DNA from: Gracilariopsis chorda
Lineage: Eukaryota > Rhodophyta > Florideophyceae > Gracilariales > Gracilariaceae
NCBI GenBank assembly: GCA_003194525.1
Contig: NBIV01000263.1
Span: forward strand, 78,546-142,545
Direction: 5' to 3'
Length of the DNA: 64,000 bases
The notes under the pieces were generated by a model. That model was not told the DNA's origin, searched no databases, and saw only the letters and a list, made by a program, of their open reading frames with translations. Below, in pieces: positions 46,368-55,721 of this stretch. Positions within the stretch are counted from its first letter, which is position 1. Each line of letters begins with the position of its first letter. The translations under genes and the position numbers were made by a program.

Positions 46368-46895
46368 CTAGGACAGCGTTTTAGGCGGTGTCTGCTTGGG
46401 CATAGTACTGACACAGAACGTTGAACTAGTGGTGGAAACGTTGTATACGCGTGTATGTGCATTTTTGACCCCTTGTGTGGAGGGAGGACTTTGTCCTGTA
46501 GGCACTGTATGATACATTCCGGACGGCTGAAAAATGTGGACACAGATTATACAGGACAGCGTTTTGCAAAAACGTTGTCCTGGGTTCAAAAAATTAATAT
46601 TTTCCACCGCCCCTAGGACATGGTTTTGGAAGGATTTGGCACGTGCCTGGTGCGTGCACCACAAAAGCGGGTTTTCGAGGTACGTAAAGGCATTCTCCGT
46701 GCCAAAATGAACGTGCTCTAGGACAACGTTTTTCGCGTATTCCGTCAGACGCGTGCAAGTGGTTATGCTTGTGTAAGTGAAGCGCAAATGCTCAATCTGA
46801 GCTGCGTTTTTCTTCGCTCCCGAGACATATGAGGCTTCGCAGAGCGGTCGTAGCACTTTTGTGTTTGTTGAGGGGGGTAAGATTGGATTGTTCAT
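46368..46895 (-). CDS. Hypothetical protein, 175 aa
   Basis: Minus frame from ATG near 46895. The N-terminal 110 residues look protein-like (FTYTSITTCTRLTEYAK, VVLEHVHFGTENAFTYLENP); the rest is Thr/Pro/Ser-rich. A 29-nt palindrome falls inside it. It is the last non-element gene candidate before the telomere-like tract. No family recognised. Confidence 0.35.
   Translation of the reverse strand: MNNPILPPSTNTKVLRPLCEASYVSGAKKNAAQIEHLRFTYTSITTCTRLTEYAKNVVLEHVHFGTENAFTYLENPLLWCTHQARAKSFQNHVLGAVENINFLNPGQRFCKTLSCIICVHIFQPSGMYHTVPTGQSPPSTQGVKNAHTRVYNVSTTSSTFCVSTMPKQTPPKTLS
46553..46581. repeat. 29-nt palindrome built on AGGACARCGTTTT
   Basis: AGGACAGCGTTTTGCAAAAACGTTGTCCT-type arms around GCAAA (46553-46581). 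Single arms recur near 46370 (AGGACAGCGTTTT) and 46720 (AGGACAACGTTTT). Confidence 0.5.
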
Positions 46896-46940
46896 GTTGG
46901 ATATGTGGTTTTAGCGTTCATTACGCTTCGGAAGGGAAGC

Positions 46941-47094
46941 GGTTCTAAGGTAGCGGGGTTTTTAGAATAGAGTTTAGGGGTGTTACAGCGGCTTTGAAAG
47001 TTTACGGTTACATGGTGTCCTATGTATGCTACAGGTTTTTAGAGGTTTTTAGTGGATTCTAAGGTAGCGGGGTTTTTAGAATAGAGTTTAGGGG
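46941..47094. repeat. Direct repeat of about 40 bp before the telomere-like tract
   Basis: TTCTAAGGTAGCGGGG ... TAGAATAGAGTTTAGGGG occurs at 46941-46980 and 47055-47094. The first copy continues into unique sequence (TGTTACAGCGG); the second continues straight into the T(n)AGGGG repeats. Confidence 0.75.
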
Positions 47095-47260
47095 TTTTTA
47101 GGGGTTTTTAGGGGTTTTTAGGGGATTTTAGGGGGTTTTTAGGGGTTTAGGGGTTTTAGGGGTTTTTAGGGGTTTTTAGGGGTTTTTTAGGGGGTTTTAG
47201 GGGATTTTTTTAGGGGTTTTTTAGGGGTTTTAGGGGTTTTTTGGGGTTTTTTGCTTTAGG
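47085..47260 (+). repeat. Telomere-like tract, T(3-6)AGGGG on the plus strand
   Basis: Some 17 irregular repeats, mostly TTTTTAGGGG with TTTAGGGG, TTTTAGGGG, TTTTTTAGGGG and AGGGGG variants. The G-rich strand reads 5'-3' rightward, so the chromosome end should lie at higher coordinates. The 3' end of the first PLE unit abuts it at about 47251 (GGGGTTTTTTGCTTT). Confidence 0.8.
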
Positions 47261-47414
47261 GGTGGGTGGGGGTGTGCGGCGTCGCGGGGGTTTAGGGGGA
47301 GAGAGCGGCTTAGGGGCTTAGGGGAAGCCCCTGATTTAGGGGAGGGTTATATAAGAGGAGGTTGAGAGAAAGAAGGAGGGAAGGGGAAAGAGGGAAGGGG
47401 AACGACTTAAGCTT

Positions 47415-47450
47415 GGCAGAGCGCTTTCGTCTTTATGACTCCTCAGTGCC
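47415..47450 (-). ncRNA. Minimal type I hammerhead ribozyme (unit 1)
   Basis: Minus-strand order: GGCA (stem I), CUGAGGA (core CUGANGA), GUC-AUAAA-GAC (stem II), GAAA, GCGC, UC, UGCC (stem I). Predicted cleavage after C at 47419. Stem III is only A-U/G-C closed by a self-complementary AGCGCU, as in the minimal PLE hammerheads thought to act as dimers. Confidence 0.8.
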
Positions 47451-47497
47451 TGGTGGGTTGACTGGGAGGAGAGAAGGGTCGGAGCGATTCCGGAGCC

Positions 47498-47505
47498 CTT
47501 ATATA
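47498..47505 (-). promoter_or_regulatory. TATA box in the 3' UTR (unit 1; conserved in all units)
   Basis: TATATAAG on the minus strand, 62 nt after the RT stop and about 48 nt before the ribozyme. A start site 25-30 nt downstream would place the RNA 5' end about 20 nt ahead of the hammerhead. From units 2-6 this promoter would transcribe the next inner unit. A second TTATATAA lies at 47347-47354. Confidence 0.5.
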
Positions 47506-47566
47506 CACTCCTGATCTACCCTAACACTAAGCTGCCGCTACCTCTTAACTACATGTGTATGATGAC

Positions 47567-49435
47567 TCACTCCAACGTTAAGAATTGTGGGCCATCTGCT
47601 TCGTTGGCTGCTGCGTTGGCTTCGCTGGCTTTGGCCCGTTCCTGCTTCTTCCAGAAGCGGTTCCAGTAAGCCACATACCTATGAAACATATTCTCTCGTG
47701 TGATCCTCCTCCGCGTGACATTACAACGAGTTGTCTTACGTGAGCGTGCTACACGTGCACCTACATCTGTACTTCCAATACGTGCATGTACACGTGCACT
47801 AATTACACCTTTCCTGACATTGTCACCTTGTGTAAACAGCATAGTACGTGGCCATCTCTCATGTAACTTTGGATTCACAAACTTAGTGTAAACCCATTGT
47901 TCCAGCAGCTTCCACGTATCTCTCACAAGTGGATGGTACTGACACTTGACAACTTGGTCTAGTTCAGGAGGATCCCTAGTGACGCCTCGCAAATACTTGT
48001 CACGATCACGGTAACTTACATAATCCAATGCGACACGTAGCTGTTTTCCAGTATACCCACGTTGTGCCAGCATTTGAAATAGAAAGTGTACCTTGTGCAC
48101 CCAGGTTCGTTCATCGCTGGTGTTTCTCAGGTACCTGATTATTTCTCCTTTGATAACACCAGTGAAAACGTGGTCTGGGTGGTTAGACTTGCCGTGGAGA
48201 TAAAGAAATTTGGAGATAGGTTTCGTGTACACCTTGATGTCCACAATATTCCTGAAGAGGAATCTCCTTCCTTTATAGATCTCCAGATCCAGGTAGATAG
48301 CTCGCTGATCACTGATATCCCATGTAAAGTTGAGATTTGAGCATGCACTTAACTTTTTCATGAGACTTTCAGCCGCTTCTCTGGATCGGAGGATCACGAA
48401 ACCATCATCAATATATCTTCGGTTCATGATCACATCCTTGGCATAGTCCTTGAAGATCCTTCGGAACTTATAGAACAAGTACAAGTTGGCAAATGATGGA
48501 GCAACTGGTGTGCCCGTTGCTGTCCCAGTTACTTGTCTATAAACCCTTTCTCCTAGCTGCACGAAATTGTTGTTCATAATCAGCTGTAGGATACGACACC
48601 AGAAGCCATTGTTAGTCATGAATATTGAAGGTAGTTCACGAACCAACACCCGAATGGCATCTTTGATGTCGATTGCAGGGTAGCACCTTTCTACGTCGTA
48701 CGTTAGGAATGTACAGTCGTTGGGAAGGTGCATTTGTTCCAATTGTCTCACAGTCTGCCAGCTGTTCACAGTGATAGCCGGTATCTTTGCCACAACTTCG
48801 TTTAGAATTGAACTTAGTTGTCGCGACAATTCGGCCAGCATATATGAGTGTGATGCTGTGATTGGCCTAGACTTGACTGTGGGCTTATGGATCTTCGGAA
48901 GTACATAAAAGGGAGCTGGGTCTTCGGCTTTCTTGGCGTATCGAATGATACTTTTCTCTTCCTTCTCGGGTAGTGGACACTGTTGCAAGATTTCAACGAG
49001 GTTACTGAGTACTCTTTCATGGGGAAAGAAGACACTTCAGAGAATGCACCCCCGTTGATTTCTCCGTCCACTAGTCCGTCGTAGAAGTCAGAGCTCATAA
49101 GTGTGAGACCAAGGTTCTTATCCGATTCTTTGACGATCCAACCCTTTTCCTTAATGTACTTCATTCCTTGCACTATCGTTAAATGCAAGGAAGGGGGTCG
49201 ATCAACATTCATCTTACTAACCACTCTCTCCAACTTGTGTTGAACACGAGTTATGGTTTGTCGATCAACCCCGTCATACCCTCTCTTCAGAACCCTTGGC
49301 AGATCTGTCACAGCTTGTCCGAGTGACAGCCTGAGCGGCGATTGCAGAGAAAAACCCTCCTCCTACCGATAGTACCTTCTTCACATTATCCGGTACTTCG
49401 TTATGAGGTATGTTAATCGGAGGGTTGTACTTCAT
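47567..49435 (-). CDS. PLE reverse transcriptase (ORF2), unit 1, two frame breaks
   Basis: About 622 residues when intact (as inferred from other units). N-terminal PLE region with KESDKNLGLTLMSSDFY, then FYVLPKIHKP, RT motif A TYDVERCYPAID, motif B GTATGTPVAPSFANLYL, catalytic RYIDDGFVI (YIDD), YLDLEIYKGRRF and KFLYLHGKSNHPDHVF: the signature set of Penelope RTs, relatives of telomerase RT. The C-terminus is basic (RKTTRCNVTRRRITREN) and lacks the GIY-YIG nuclease of canonical Penelope. The longest uninterrupted piece is 48988-47567 (473 codons); the N-terminal part is displaced by the G4/G5 run at 49020 and the A5 run near 49350. Both are homopolymer differences, so sequencing error is likely. 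Confidence 0.9.
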
Positions 49436-49479
49436 GCTTCTGGGTTCAAAAGAGCGGGGCTTCCGTGGCCTTGAACGGT

Positions 49480-50313
49480 TTAATTTTGCTTGGCGCCCCG
49501 TCCGGTGGCGCCTCGCTTCCCGTTTTTCGGCCTTCCTTTGGATTTTCCTTTCGTCTTAGAAGCATTCCCCTGATTGCCTTTCTTCGGGTAAGGCTTTTCA
49601 GTCCTCTTTGGGCCTTGCTTCTTCTGAGAGTCTCGGATGCTCTTCACATCCTTTTTCAACGCTGAGAGCTCCTTCCGCAGCCGATCGACTCCCGTAGTAT
49701 CTGGAGCCTCCACTTCATCGGCCTCGACAGCGGCTTTCTTCAGGAGATCAGCGGAACGTTTCTCAGATTCGACGAACGATCCAAAGGTGAGCTTAAGTTC
49801 AAACTTCATCCTGGACTTCTCCATATCTTCGTGGAGTTTGTCCATGTAGTTGGTCTTGAAGTCCTTCACTCGCTCATCTGTTAGGTCCGGGATGAGGTTA
49901 TAAGCATGGTGTAGTGCTTCCTCGACCTTTACAGTGGCTTCTTTGAAGATGTCCTTACGCTCGCCATTCATTTCCTTGACATCATCGGCTCTGGCGTCAA
50001 GAAGGAGCTGAATGGCATCTTTGCAATAGCGTTCGGTAAGGACCTTGAACTTCTCACGGAACGATTCCTCCTGGGAACTAGGACATTGAGGCATGCGGGG
50101 CACTGCAATGGCCTTAGGGACAGTTCCTTTCTCTTGGTGTTCGAGTAGTTCACTCAAGAGGGAGGTTCTTTTCACGATCTTCTCATCCAAATCCTGAACG
50201 CGTCGACGATACGGAGCGACGACTTTGTCCAGGTTCGGCTTCACCATGCCATACAGTTCTTCATCCGAGTACTCTAGCGGTGGAGTCTCGGGAACCATGT
50301 TCTGAGGCGGCAT
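49480..50313 (-). CDS. PLE ORF1 protein, 277 aa (unit 1)
   Basis: Starts 60 nt inside the unit 5' boundary. Glu/Lys-rich with helical, coiled-coil-like stretches (YRRRVQDLDEKIVKRTSLL; VDRLRKELSALKKDVKSIRD) and a strongly basic Gly/Lys tail (KTKGKSKGRPKNGKRGATG). No enzymatic motif. By analogy with ORF1 proteins of other retroelements it may coat element RNA or target it to telomeres; this is inference. Ends 44 nt before the ORF2 ATG, in a separate frame. Confidence 0.8.
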   Translation of the reverse strand: MPPQNMVPETPPLEYSDEELYGMVKPNLDKVVAPYRRRVQDLDEKIVKRTSLLSELLEHQEKGTVPKAIAVPRMPQCPSSQEESFREKFKVLTERYCKDAIQLLLDARADDVKEMNGERKDIFKEATVKVEEALHHAYNLIPDLTDERVKDFKTNYMDKLHEDMEKSRMKFELKLTFGSFVESEKRSADLLKKAAVEADEVEAPDTTGVDRLRKELSALKKDVKSIRDSQKKQGPKRTEKPYPKKGNQGNASKTKGKSKGRPKNGKRGATGRGAKQN

Positions 50314-50537
50314 CTTCGGTGAATGATTGAGATCGGATTGGCGACGGCAACTACCCCTCGGATTAGGGGTTTTTTGCTTTAGGGGTGGGTGGGGGTGTGC
50401 GGCGTCGCGGGGGTTTAGGGGGAGAGAGCGGCTTAGGGGCTTAGGGGAAGCCCCTGATTTAGGGGAGGGTTATATAAGAGGAGGTTGAGAGAAAGAAGGA
50501 GGGAAGGGGAAAGAGGGAAGGGGAACGACTTAAGCTT

Positions 50538-50573
50538 GGCAGAGCGCTTTCGTCTTTATGACTCCTCAGTGCC
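50538..50573 (-). ncRNA. Minimal hammerhead ribozyme (unit 2)
   Basis: Same 36 nt as unit 1 with no change; predicted cleavage after the C at 50542. A read-through RNA cut at both ribozymes would give a 3123-nt monomer. Confidence 0.8.
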
Positions 50574-50620
50574 TGGTGGGTTGACTGGGAGGAGAGAAGG
50601 GTCGGAGCGATTCCGGAGCC

Positions 50621-50628
50621 CTTATATA
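50621..50628 (-). promoter_or_regulatory. TATA box in the 3' UTR (unit 2)
   Basis: TATATAAG at the position equivalent to that in unit 1 (+3123). Lies so as to drive transcription through the ribozyme, the unit junction and unit 1 ORF1, the neighbour-promoter arrangement known from Drosophila HeT-A. Confidence 0.45.
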
Positions 50629-50689
50629 CACTCCTGATCTACCCTAACACTAAGCTGCCGCTACCTCTTAACTACATGTGTATGATGAC

Positions 50690-52557
50690 TCACTCCAACG
50701 TTAAGAATTGTGGGCCATCTGCTTCGTTGGCTGCTGCGTTGGCTTCGCTGGCTTTGGCCCGTTCCTGCTTCTTCCAGAAGCGGTTCCAGTAAGCCACATA
50801 CCTATGAAACATATTCTCTCGTGTGATCCTCCTCCGCGTGACATTACAACGAGTTGTCTTACGTGAGCGTGCTACACGTGCACCTACATCTGTACTTCCA
50901 ATACGTGCATGTACACGTGCACTAATTACACCTTTCCTGACATTGTCACCTTGTGTAAACAGCATAGTACGTGGCCATCTCTCATGTAACTTTGGATTCA
51001 CAAACTTAGTGTAAACCCATTGTTCCAGCAGCTTCCACGTATCTCTCACAAGTGGATGGTACTGACACTTGACAACTTGGTCTAGTTCAGGAGGATCCCT
51101 AGTGACGCCTCGCAAATACTTGTCACGATCACGGTAACTTACATAATCCAATGCGACACGTAGCTGTTTTCCAGTATACCCACGTTGTGCCAGCATTTGA
51201 AATAGAAAGTGTACCTTGTGCACCCAGGTTCGTTCATCGCTGGTGTTTCTCAGGTACCTGATTATTTCTCCTTTGATAACACCAGTGAAAACGTGGTCTG
51301 GGTGGTTAGACTTGCCGTGGAGATAAAGAAATTTGGAGATAGGTTTCGTGTACACCTTGATGTCCACAATATTCCTGAAGAGGAATCTCCTTCCTTTATA
51401 GATCTCCAGATCCAGGTAGATAGCTCGCTGATCACTGATATCCCATGTAAAGTTGAGATTTGAGCATGCACTTAACTTTTTCATGAGACTTTCAGCCGCT
51501 TCTCTGGATCGGAGGATCACGAAACCATCATCAATATATCTTCGGTTCATGATCACATCCTTGGCATAGTCCTTGAAGATCCTTCGGAACTTATAGAACA
51601 AGTACAAGTTGGCAAATGATGGAGCAACTGGTGTGCCCGTTGCTGTCCCAGTTACTTGTCTATAAACCCTTTCTCCTAGCTGCACGAAATTGTTGTTCAT
51701 AATCAGCTGTAGGATACGACACCAGAAGCCATTGTTAGTCATGAATATTGAAGGTAGTTCACGAACCAACACCCGAATGGCATCTTTGATGTCGATTGCA
51801 GGGTAGCACCTTTCTACGTCGTACGTTAGGAATGTACAGTCGTTGGGAAGGTGCATTTGTTCCAATTGTCTCACAGTCTGCCAGCTGTTCACAGTGATAG
51901 CCGGTATCTTTGCCACAACTTCGTTTAGAATTGAACTTAGTTGTCGCGACAATTCGGCCAGCATATATGAGTGTGATGCTGTGATTGGCCTAGACTTGAC
52001 TGTGGGCTTATGGATCTTCGGAAGTACATAAAAGGGAGCTGGGTCTTCGGCTTTCTTGGCGTATCGAATGATACTTTTCTCTTCCTTCTCGGGTAGTGGA
52101 CACTGTTGCAAGATTTCAACGAGGTTACTGAGTACTCTTTCATGGGGAAAGAAGACACTTCAGAGAATGCACCCCCGTTGATTTCTCCGTCCACTAGTCC
52201 GTCGTAGAAGTCAGAGCTCATAAGTGTGAGACCAAGGTTCTTATCCGATTCTTTGACGATCCAACCCTTTTCCTTAATGTACTTCATTCCTTGCACTATC
52301 GTTAAATGCAAGGAAGGGGGTCGATCAACATTCATCTTACTAACCACTCTCTCCAACTTGTGTTGAACACGAGTTATGGTTTGTCGATCAACCCCGTCAT
52401 ACCCTCTCTTCAGAACCCTTGGCAGATCTGTCACAGCTTGTCCGAGTGACAGCCTGAGCGGCGATTGCAGAGAAAACCCTCCTCCTACCGATAGTACCTT
52501 CTTCACATTATCCGGTACTTCGTTATGAGGTATGTTAATCGGAGGGTTGTACTTCAT
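50690..52557 (-). CDS. PLE reverse transcriptase (ORF2), unit 2, one frame break
   Basis: ATG 52555-52557 opens MKYNPPINIPHNEVPDNV and runs 150 codons of the PLE N-terminal domain until CATGGGGAAAG at 52141. There units 3 to 5 have one more G and the frame is continuous; here it shifts, and the RT core resumes in the 52111-50690 frame with all catalytic motifs (YIDD near overall residue 341). If the missing G is real, the element would need frameshifting; a homopolymer error is the simpler reading. Confidence 0.9.
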
Positions 52558-52601
52558 GCTTCTGGGTTCAAAAGAGCGGGGCTTCCGTGGCCTTGAACGG
52601 T

Positions 52602-53435
52602 TTAATTTTGCTTGGCGCCCCGTCCGGTGGCGCCTCGCTTCCCGTTTTTCGGCCTTCCTTTGGATTTTCCTTTCGTCTTAGAAGCATTCCCCTGATTGCC
52701 TTTCTTCGGGTAAGGCTTTTCAGTCCTCTTTGGGCCTTGCTTCTTCTGAGAGTCTCGGATGCTCTTCACATCCTTTTTCAACGCTGAGAGCTCCTTCCGC
52801 AGCCGATCGACTCCCGTAGTATCTGGAGCCTCCACTTCATCGGCCTCGACAGCGGCTTTCTTCAGGAGATCAGCGGAACGTTTCTCAGATTCGACGAACG
52901 ATCCAAAGGTGAGCTTAAGTTCAAACTTCATCCTGGACTTCTCCATATCTTCGTGGAGTTTGTCCATGTAGTTGGTCTTGAAGTCCTTCACTCGCTCATC
53001 TGTTAGGTCCGGGATGAGGTTATAAGCATGGTGTAGTGCTTCCTCGACCTTTACAGTGGCTTCTTTGAAGATGTCCTTACGCTCGCCATTCATTTCCTTG
53101 ACATCATCGGCTCTGGCGTCAAGAAGGAGCTGAATGGCATCTTTGCAATAGCGTTCGGTAAGGACCTTGAACTTCTCACGGAACGATTCCTCCTGGGAAC
53201 TAGGACATTGAGGCATGCGGGGCACTGCAATGGCCTTAGGGACAGTTCCTTTCTCTTGGTGTTCGAGTAGTTCACTCAAGAGGGAGGTTCTTTTCACGAT
53301 CTTCTCATCCAAATCCTGAACGCGTCGACGATACGGAGCGACGACTTTGTCCAGGTTCGGCTTCACCATGCCATACAGTTCTTCATCCGAGTACTCTAGC
53401 GGTGGAGTCTCGGGAACCATGTTCTGAGGCGGCAT
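52602..53435 (-). CDS. PLE ORF1 protein, 277 aa (unit 2)
   Basis: Identical in sequence to the unit 1 ORF1, including the basic C-terminal tail. The stop at 52602-52604 is 44 nt before the ORF2 start, so ORF2 translation would need re-initiation, internal entry or a separate RNA. Confidence 0.8.
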   Translation of the reverse strand: MPPQNMVPETPPLEYSDEELYGMVKPNLDKVVAPYRRRVQDLDEKIVKRTSLLSELLEHQEKGTVPKAIAVPRMPQCPSSQEESFREKFKVLTERYCKDAIQLLLDARADDVKEMNGERKDIFKEATVKVEEALHHAYNLIPDLTDERVKDFKTNYMDKLHEDMEKSRMKFELKLTFGSFVESEKRSADLLKKAAVEADEVEAPDTTGVDRLRKELSALKKDVKSIRDSQKKQGPKRTEKPYPKKGNQGNASKTKGKSKGRPKNGKRGATGRGAKQN

Positions 53436-53655
53436 CTTCGGTGAATGATTGAGATCGGATTGGCGACGGCAACTACCCCTCGGATTAGGGGTTTTTTGCT
53501 TTAGGGGTGGGTGGGGTGTGCGGCGTCGCGGGGGTTTAGGGGAGAGAGCGGCTTAGGGGCTTAGGGGAAGCCCCTGATTTAGGGAGGGTTATATAAGAGG
53601 AGGTTGAGAGAAAGAAGGAGGGAAGGGAAAGAGGGAAGGGGAACGACTTAAGCTT

Positions 53656-53691
53656 GGCAGAGCGCTTTCGTCTTTATGACTCCTCAGTGCC
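53656..53691 (-). ncRNA. Minimal hammerhead ribozyme (unit 3)
   Basis: All core and stem bases identical to units 1 and 2. Confidence 0.8.
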
Positions 53692-53807
53692 TGGTGGGTT
53701 GACTGGGAGGAGAGAAGGGTCGGAGCGATTCCGGAGCCCTTATATACACTCCTGATCTACCCTAACACTAAGCTGCCGCTACCTCTTAACTACATGTGTA
53801 TGATGAC

Positions 53808-55676
53808 TCACTCCAACGTTAAGAATTGTGGGCCATCTGCTTCGTTGGCTGCTGCGTTGGCTTCGCTGGCTTTGGCCCGTTCCTGCTTCTTCCAGAAGCG
53901 GTTCCAGTAAGCCACATACCTATGAAACATATTCTCTCGTGTGATCCTCCTCCGCGTGACATTACAACGAGTTGTCTTACGTGAGCGTGCTACACGTGCA
54001 CCTACATCTGTACTTCCAATACGTGCATGTACACGTGCACTAATTACACCTTTCCTGACATTGTCACCTTGTGTAAACAGCATAGTACGTGGCCATCTCT
54101 CATGTAACTTTGGATTCACAAACTTAGTGTAAACCCATTGTTCCAGCAGCTTCCACGTATCTCTCACAAGTGGATGGTACTGACACTTGACAACTTGGTC
54201 TAGTTCAGGAGGATCCCTAGTGACGCCTCGCAAATACTTGTCACGATCACGGTAACTTACATAATCCAATGCGACACGTAGCTGTTTTCCAGTATACCCA
54301 CGTTGTGCCAGCATTTGAAATAGAAAGTGTACCTTGTGCACCCAGGTTCGTTCATCGCTGGTGTTTCTCAGGTACCTGATTATTTCTCCTTTGATAACAC
54401 CAGTGAAAACGTGGTCTGGGTGGTTAGACTTGCCGTGGAGATAAAGAAATTTGGAGATAGGTTTCGTGTACACCTTGATGTCCACAATATTCCTGAAGAG
54501 GAATCTCCTTCCTTTATAGATCTCCAGATCCAGGTAGATAGCTCGCTGATCACTGATATCCCATGTAAAGTTGAGATTTGAGCATGCACTTAACTTTTTC
54601 ATGAGACTTTCAGCCGCTTCTCTGGATCGGAGGATCACGAAACCATCATCAATATATCTTCGGTTCATGATCACATCCTTGGCATAGTCCTTGAAGATCC
54701 TTCGGAACTTATAGAACAAGTACAAGTTGGCAAATGATGGAGCAACTGGTGTGCCCGTTGCTGTCCCAGTTACTTGTCTATAAACCCTTTTCTCCTAGCT
54801 GCACGAAATTGTTGTTCATAATCAGCTGTAGGATACGACACCAGAAGCCATTGTTAGTCATGAATATTGAAGGTAGTTCACGAACCAACACCCGAATGGC
54901 ATCTTTGATGTCGATTGCAGGGTAGCACCTTTCTACGTCGTACGTTAGGAATGTACAGTCGTTGGGAAGGTGCATTTGTTCCAATTGTCTCACAGTCTGC
55001 CAGCTGTTCACAGTGATAGCCGGTATCTTTTGCCACAACTTCGTTTAGAATTGAACTTAGTTGTCGCGACAATTCGGCCAGCATATATGAGTGTGATGCT
55101 GTGATTGGCCTAGACTTGACTGTGGGCTTATGGATCTTCGGAAGTACATAAAAGGGAGCTGGGTCTTCGGCTTTCTTGGCGTATCGAATGATACTTTTCT
55201 CTTCCTTCTCGGGTAGTGGACACTGTTGCAAGATTTCAACGAGGTTACTGAGTACTCTTTCATGGGGGAAAGAAGACACTTCAGAGAATGCACCCCCGTT
55301 GATTTCTCCGTCCACTAGTCCGTCGTAGAAGTCAGAGCTCATAAGTGTGAGACCAAGGTTCTTATCCGATTCTTTGACGATCCAACCCTTTTCCTTAATG
55401 TACTTCATTCCTTGCACTATCGTTAAATGCAAGGAAGGGGTCGATCAACATTCATCTTACTAACCACTCTCTCCAACTTGTGTTGAACACGAGTTATGGT
55501 TTGTCGATCAACCCCGTCATACCTCTCTTCAGAACCCTTGGCAGATCTGTCACAGCTTGTCCGAGTGACAGCCTGAGCGGCGATTGCAGAGAAAACCCTC
55601 CTCCTACCGATAGTACCTTCTTCACATTATCCGGTACTTCGTTATGAGGTATGTTAATCGGAGGGTTGTACTTCAT
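53808..55676 (-). pseudogene. PLE reverse transcriptase (ORF2), unit 3, indels
   Basis: At CATGGGGGAAAG (55261) this unit has the longer G run, so the N-terminal domain is continuous with FPHERVLSNLVEILQQCPLP. Extra T and other one-base changes near 54788 and 55030 break the frame in the RT core. The C-terminal 305 codons (54725-53808) including YIDD are intact. Confidence 0.85.
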
Positions 55677-55721
55677 GCTCTCTGGGTTCAAAGAAGCGGG
55701 GCTTCCGTGGCCTTGAACGGT

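Larger units (their letters stand above)
47251..50373 (-). mobile_element. EN-deficient Penelope-like element, unit 1 (innermost)
   Basis: First of six head-to-tail units. Sense strand is minus: 5' leader, ORF1 (50313-49480), ORF2/RT (49435-47567), TATA box, hammerhead ribozyme, then a 3' region rich in CCCCTAAG/CCCCTAAA that ends in ..CCCCTAAAGC against the telomere-like tract. Period to the next unit is 3123 bp. ORF2 has no GIY-YIG endonuclease, so it should rely on free 3' ends such as the telomeric G-overhang to prime copying. The copy carries two small indels in ORF2 (A5 against A4 near 49350; G4 against G5 near 49020). Confidence 0.9.
50374..53495 (-). mobile_element. EN-deficient Penelope-like element, unit 2
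   Basis: Near-identical to unit 1 over its whole length. The junction with unit 1 reads GGATTAGGGGTTTTTTGC, one telomere-like repeat between the 5' end of the inner unit and the 3' end of this one. Next to it, ACCCCT (50353-50358) and AGGGGT (50365-50370) can form a small hairpin. This is the least damaged unit, with ORF1 intact and ORF2 broken once. Confidence 0.9.

Noticed and set aside
1-47000. Integrated giant virus
   Set aside because: Helicases, a methyltransferase and an RNB nuclease might suggest it, but no capsid, packaging ATPase, viral polymerase or late transcription genes were seen, and the setting is a telomere with host-type proteins.
48086-48340. Conserved plus-strand ORFs repeated in every PLE unit (84, 66, 70 and 62 codons)
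   Set aside because: They are antisense shadows of ORF1 and ORF2; they recur only because the units are near-identical.
47567-49435. GIY-YIG endonuclease at the end of ORF2
   Set aside because: The C-terminal 130 residues are basic and lack GIY, YIG and the conserved R/H/E positions in every unit.
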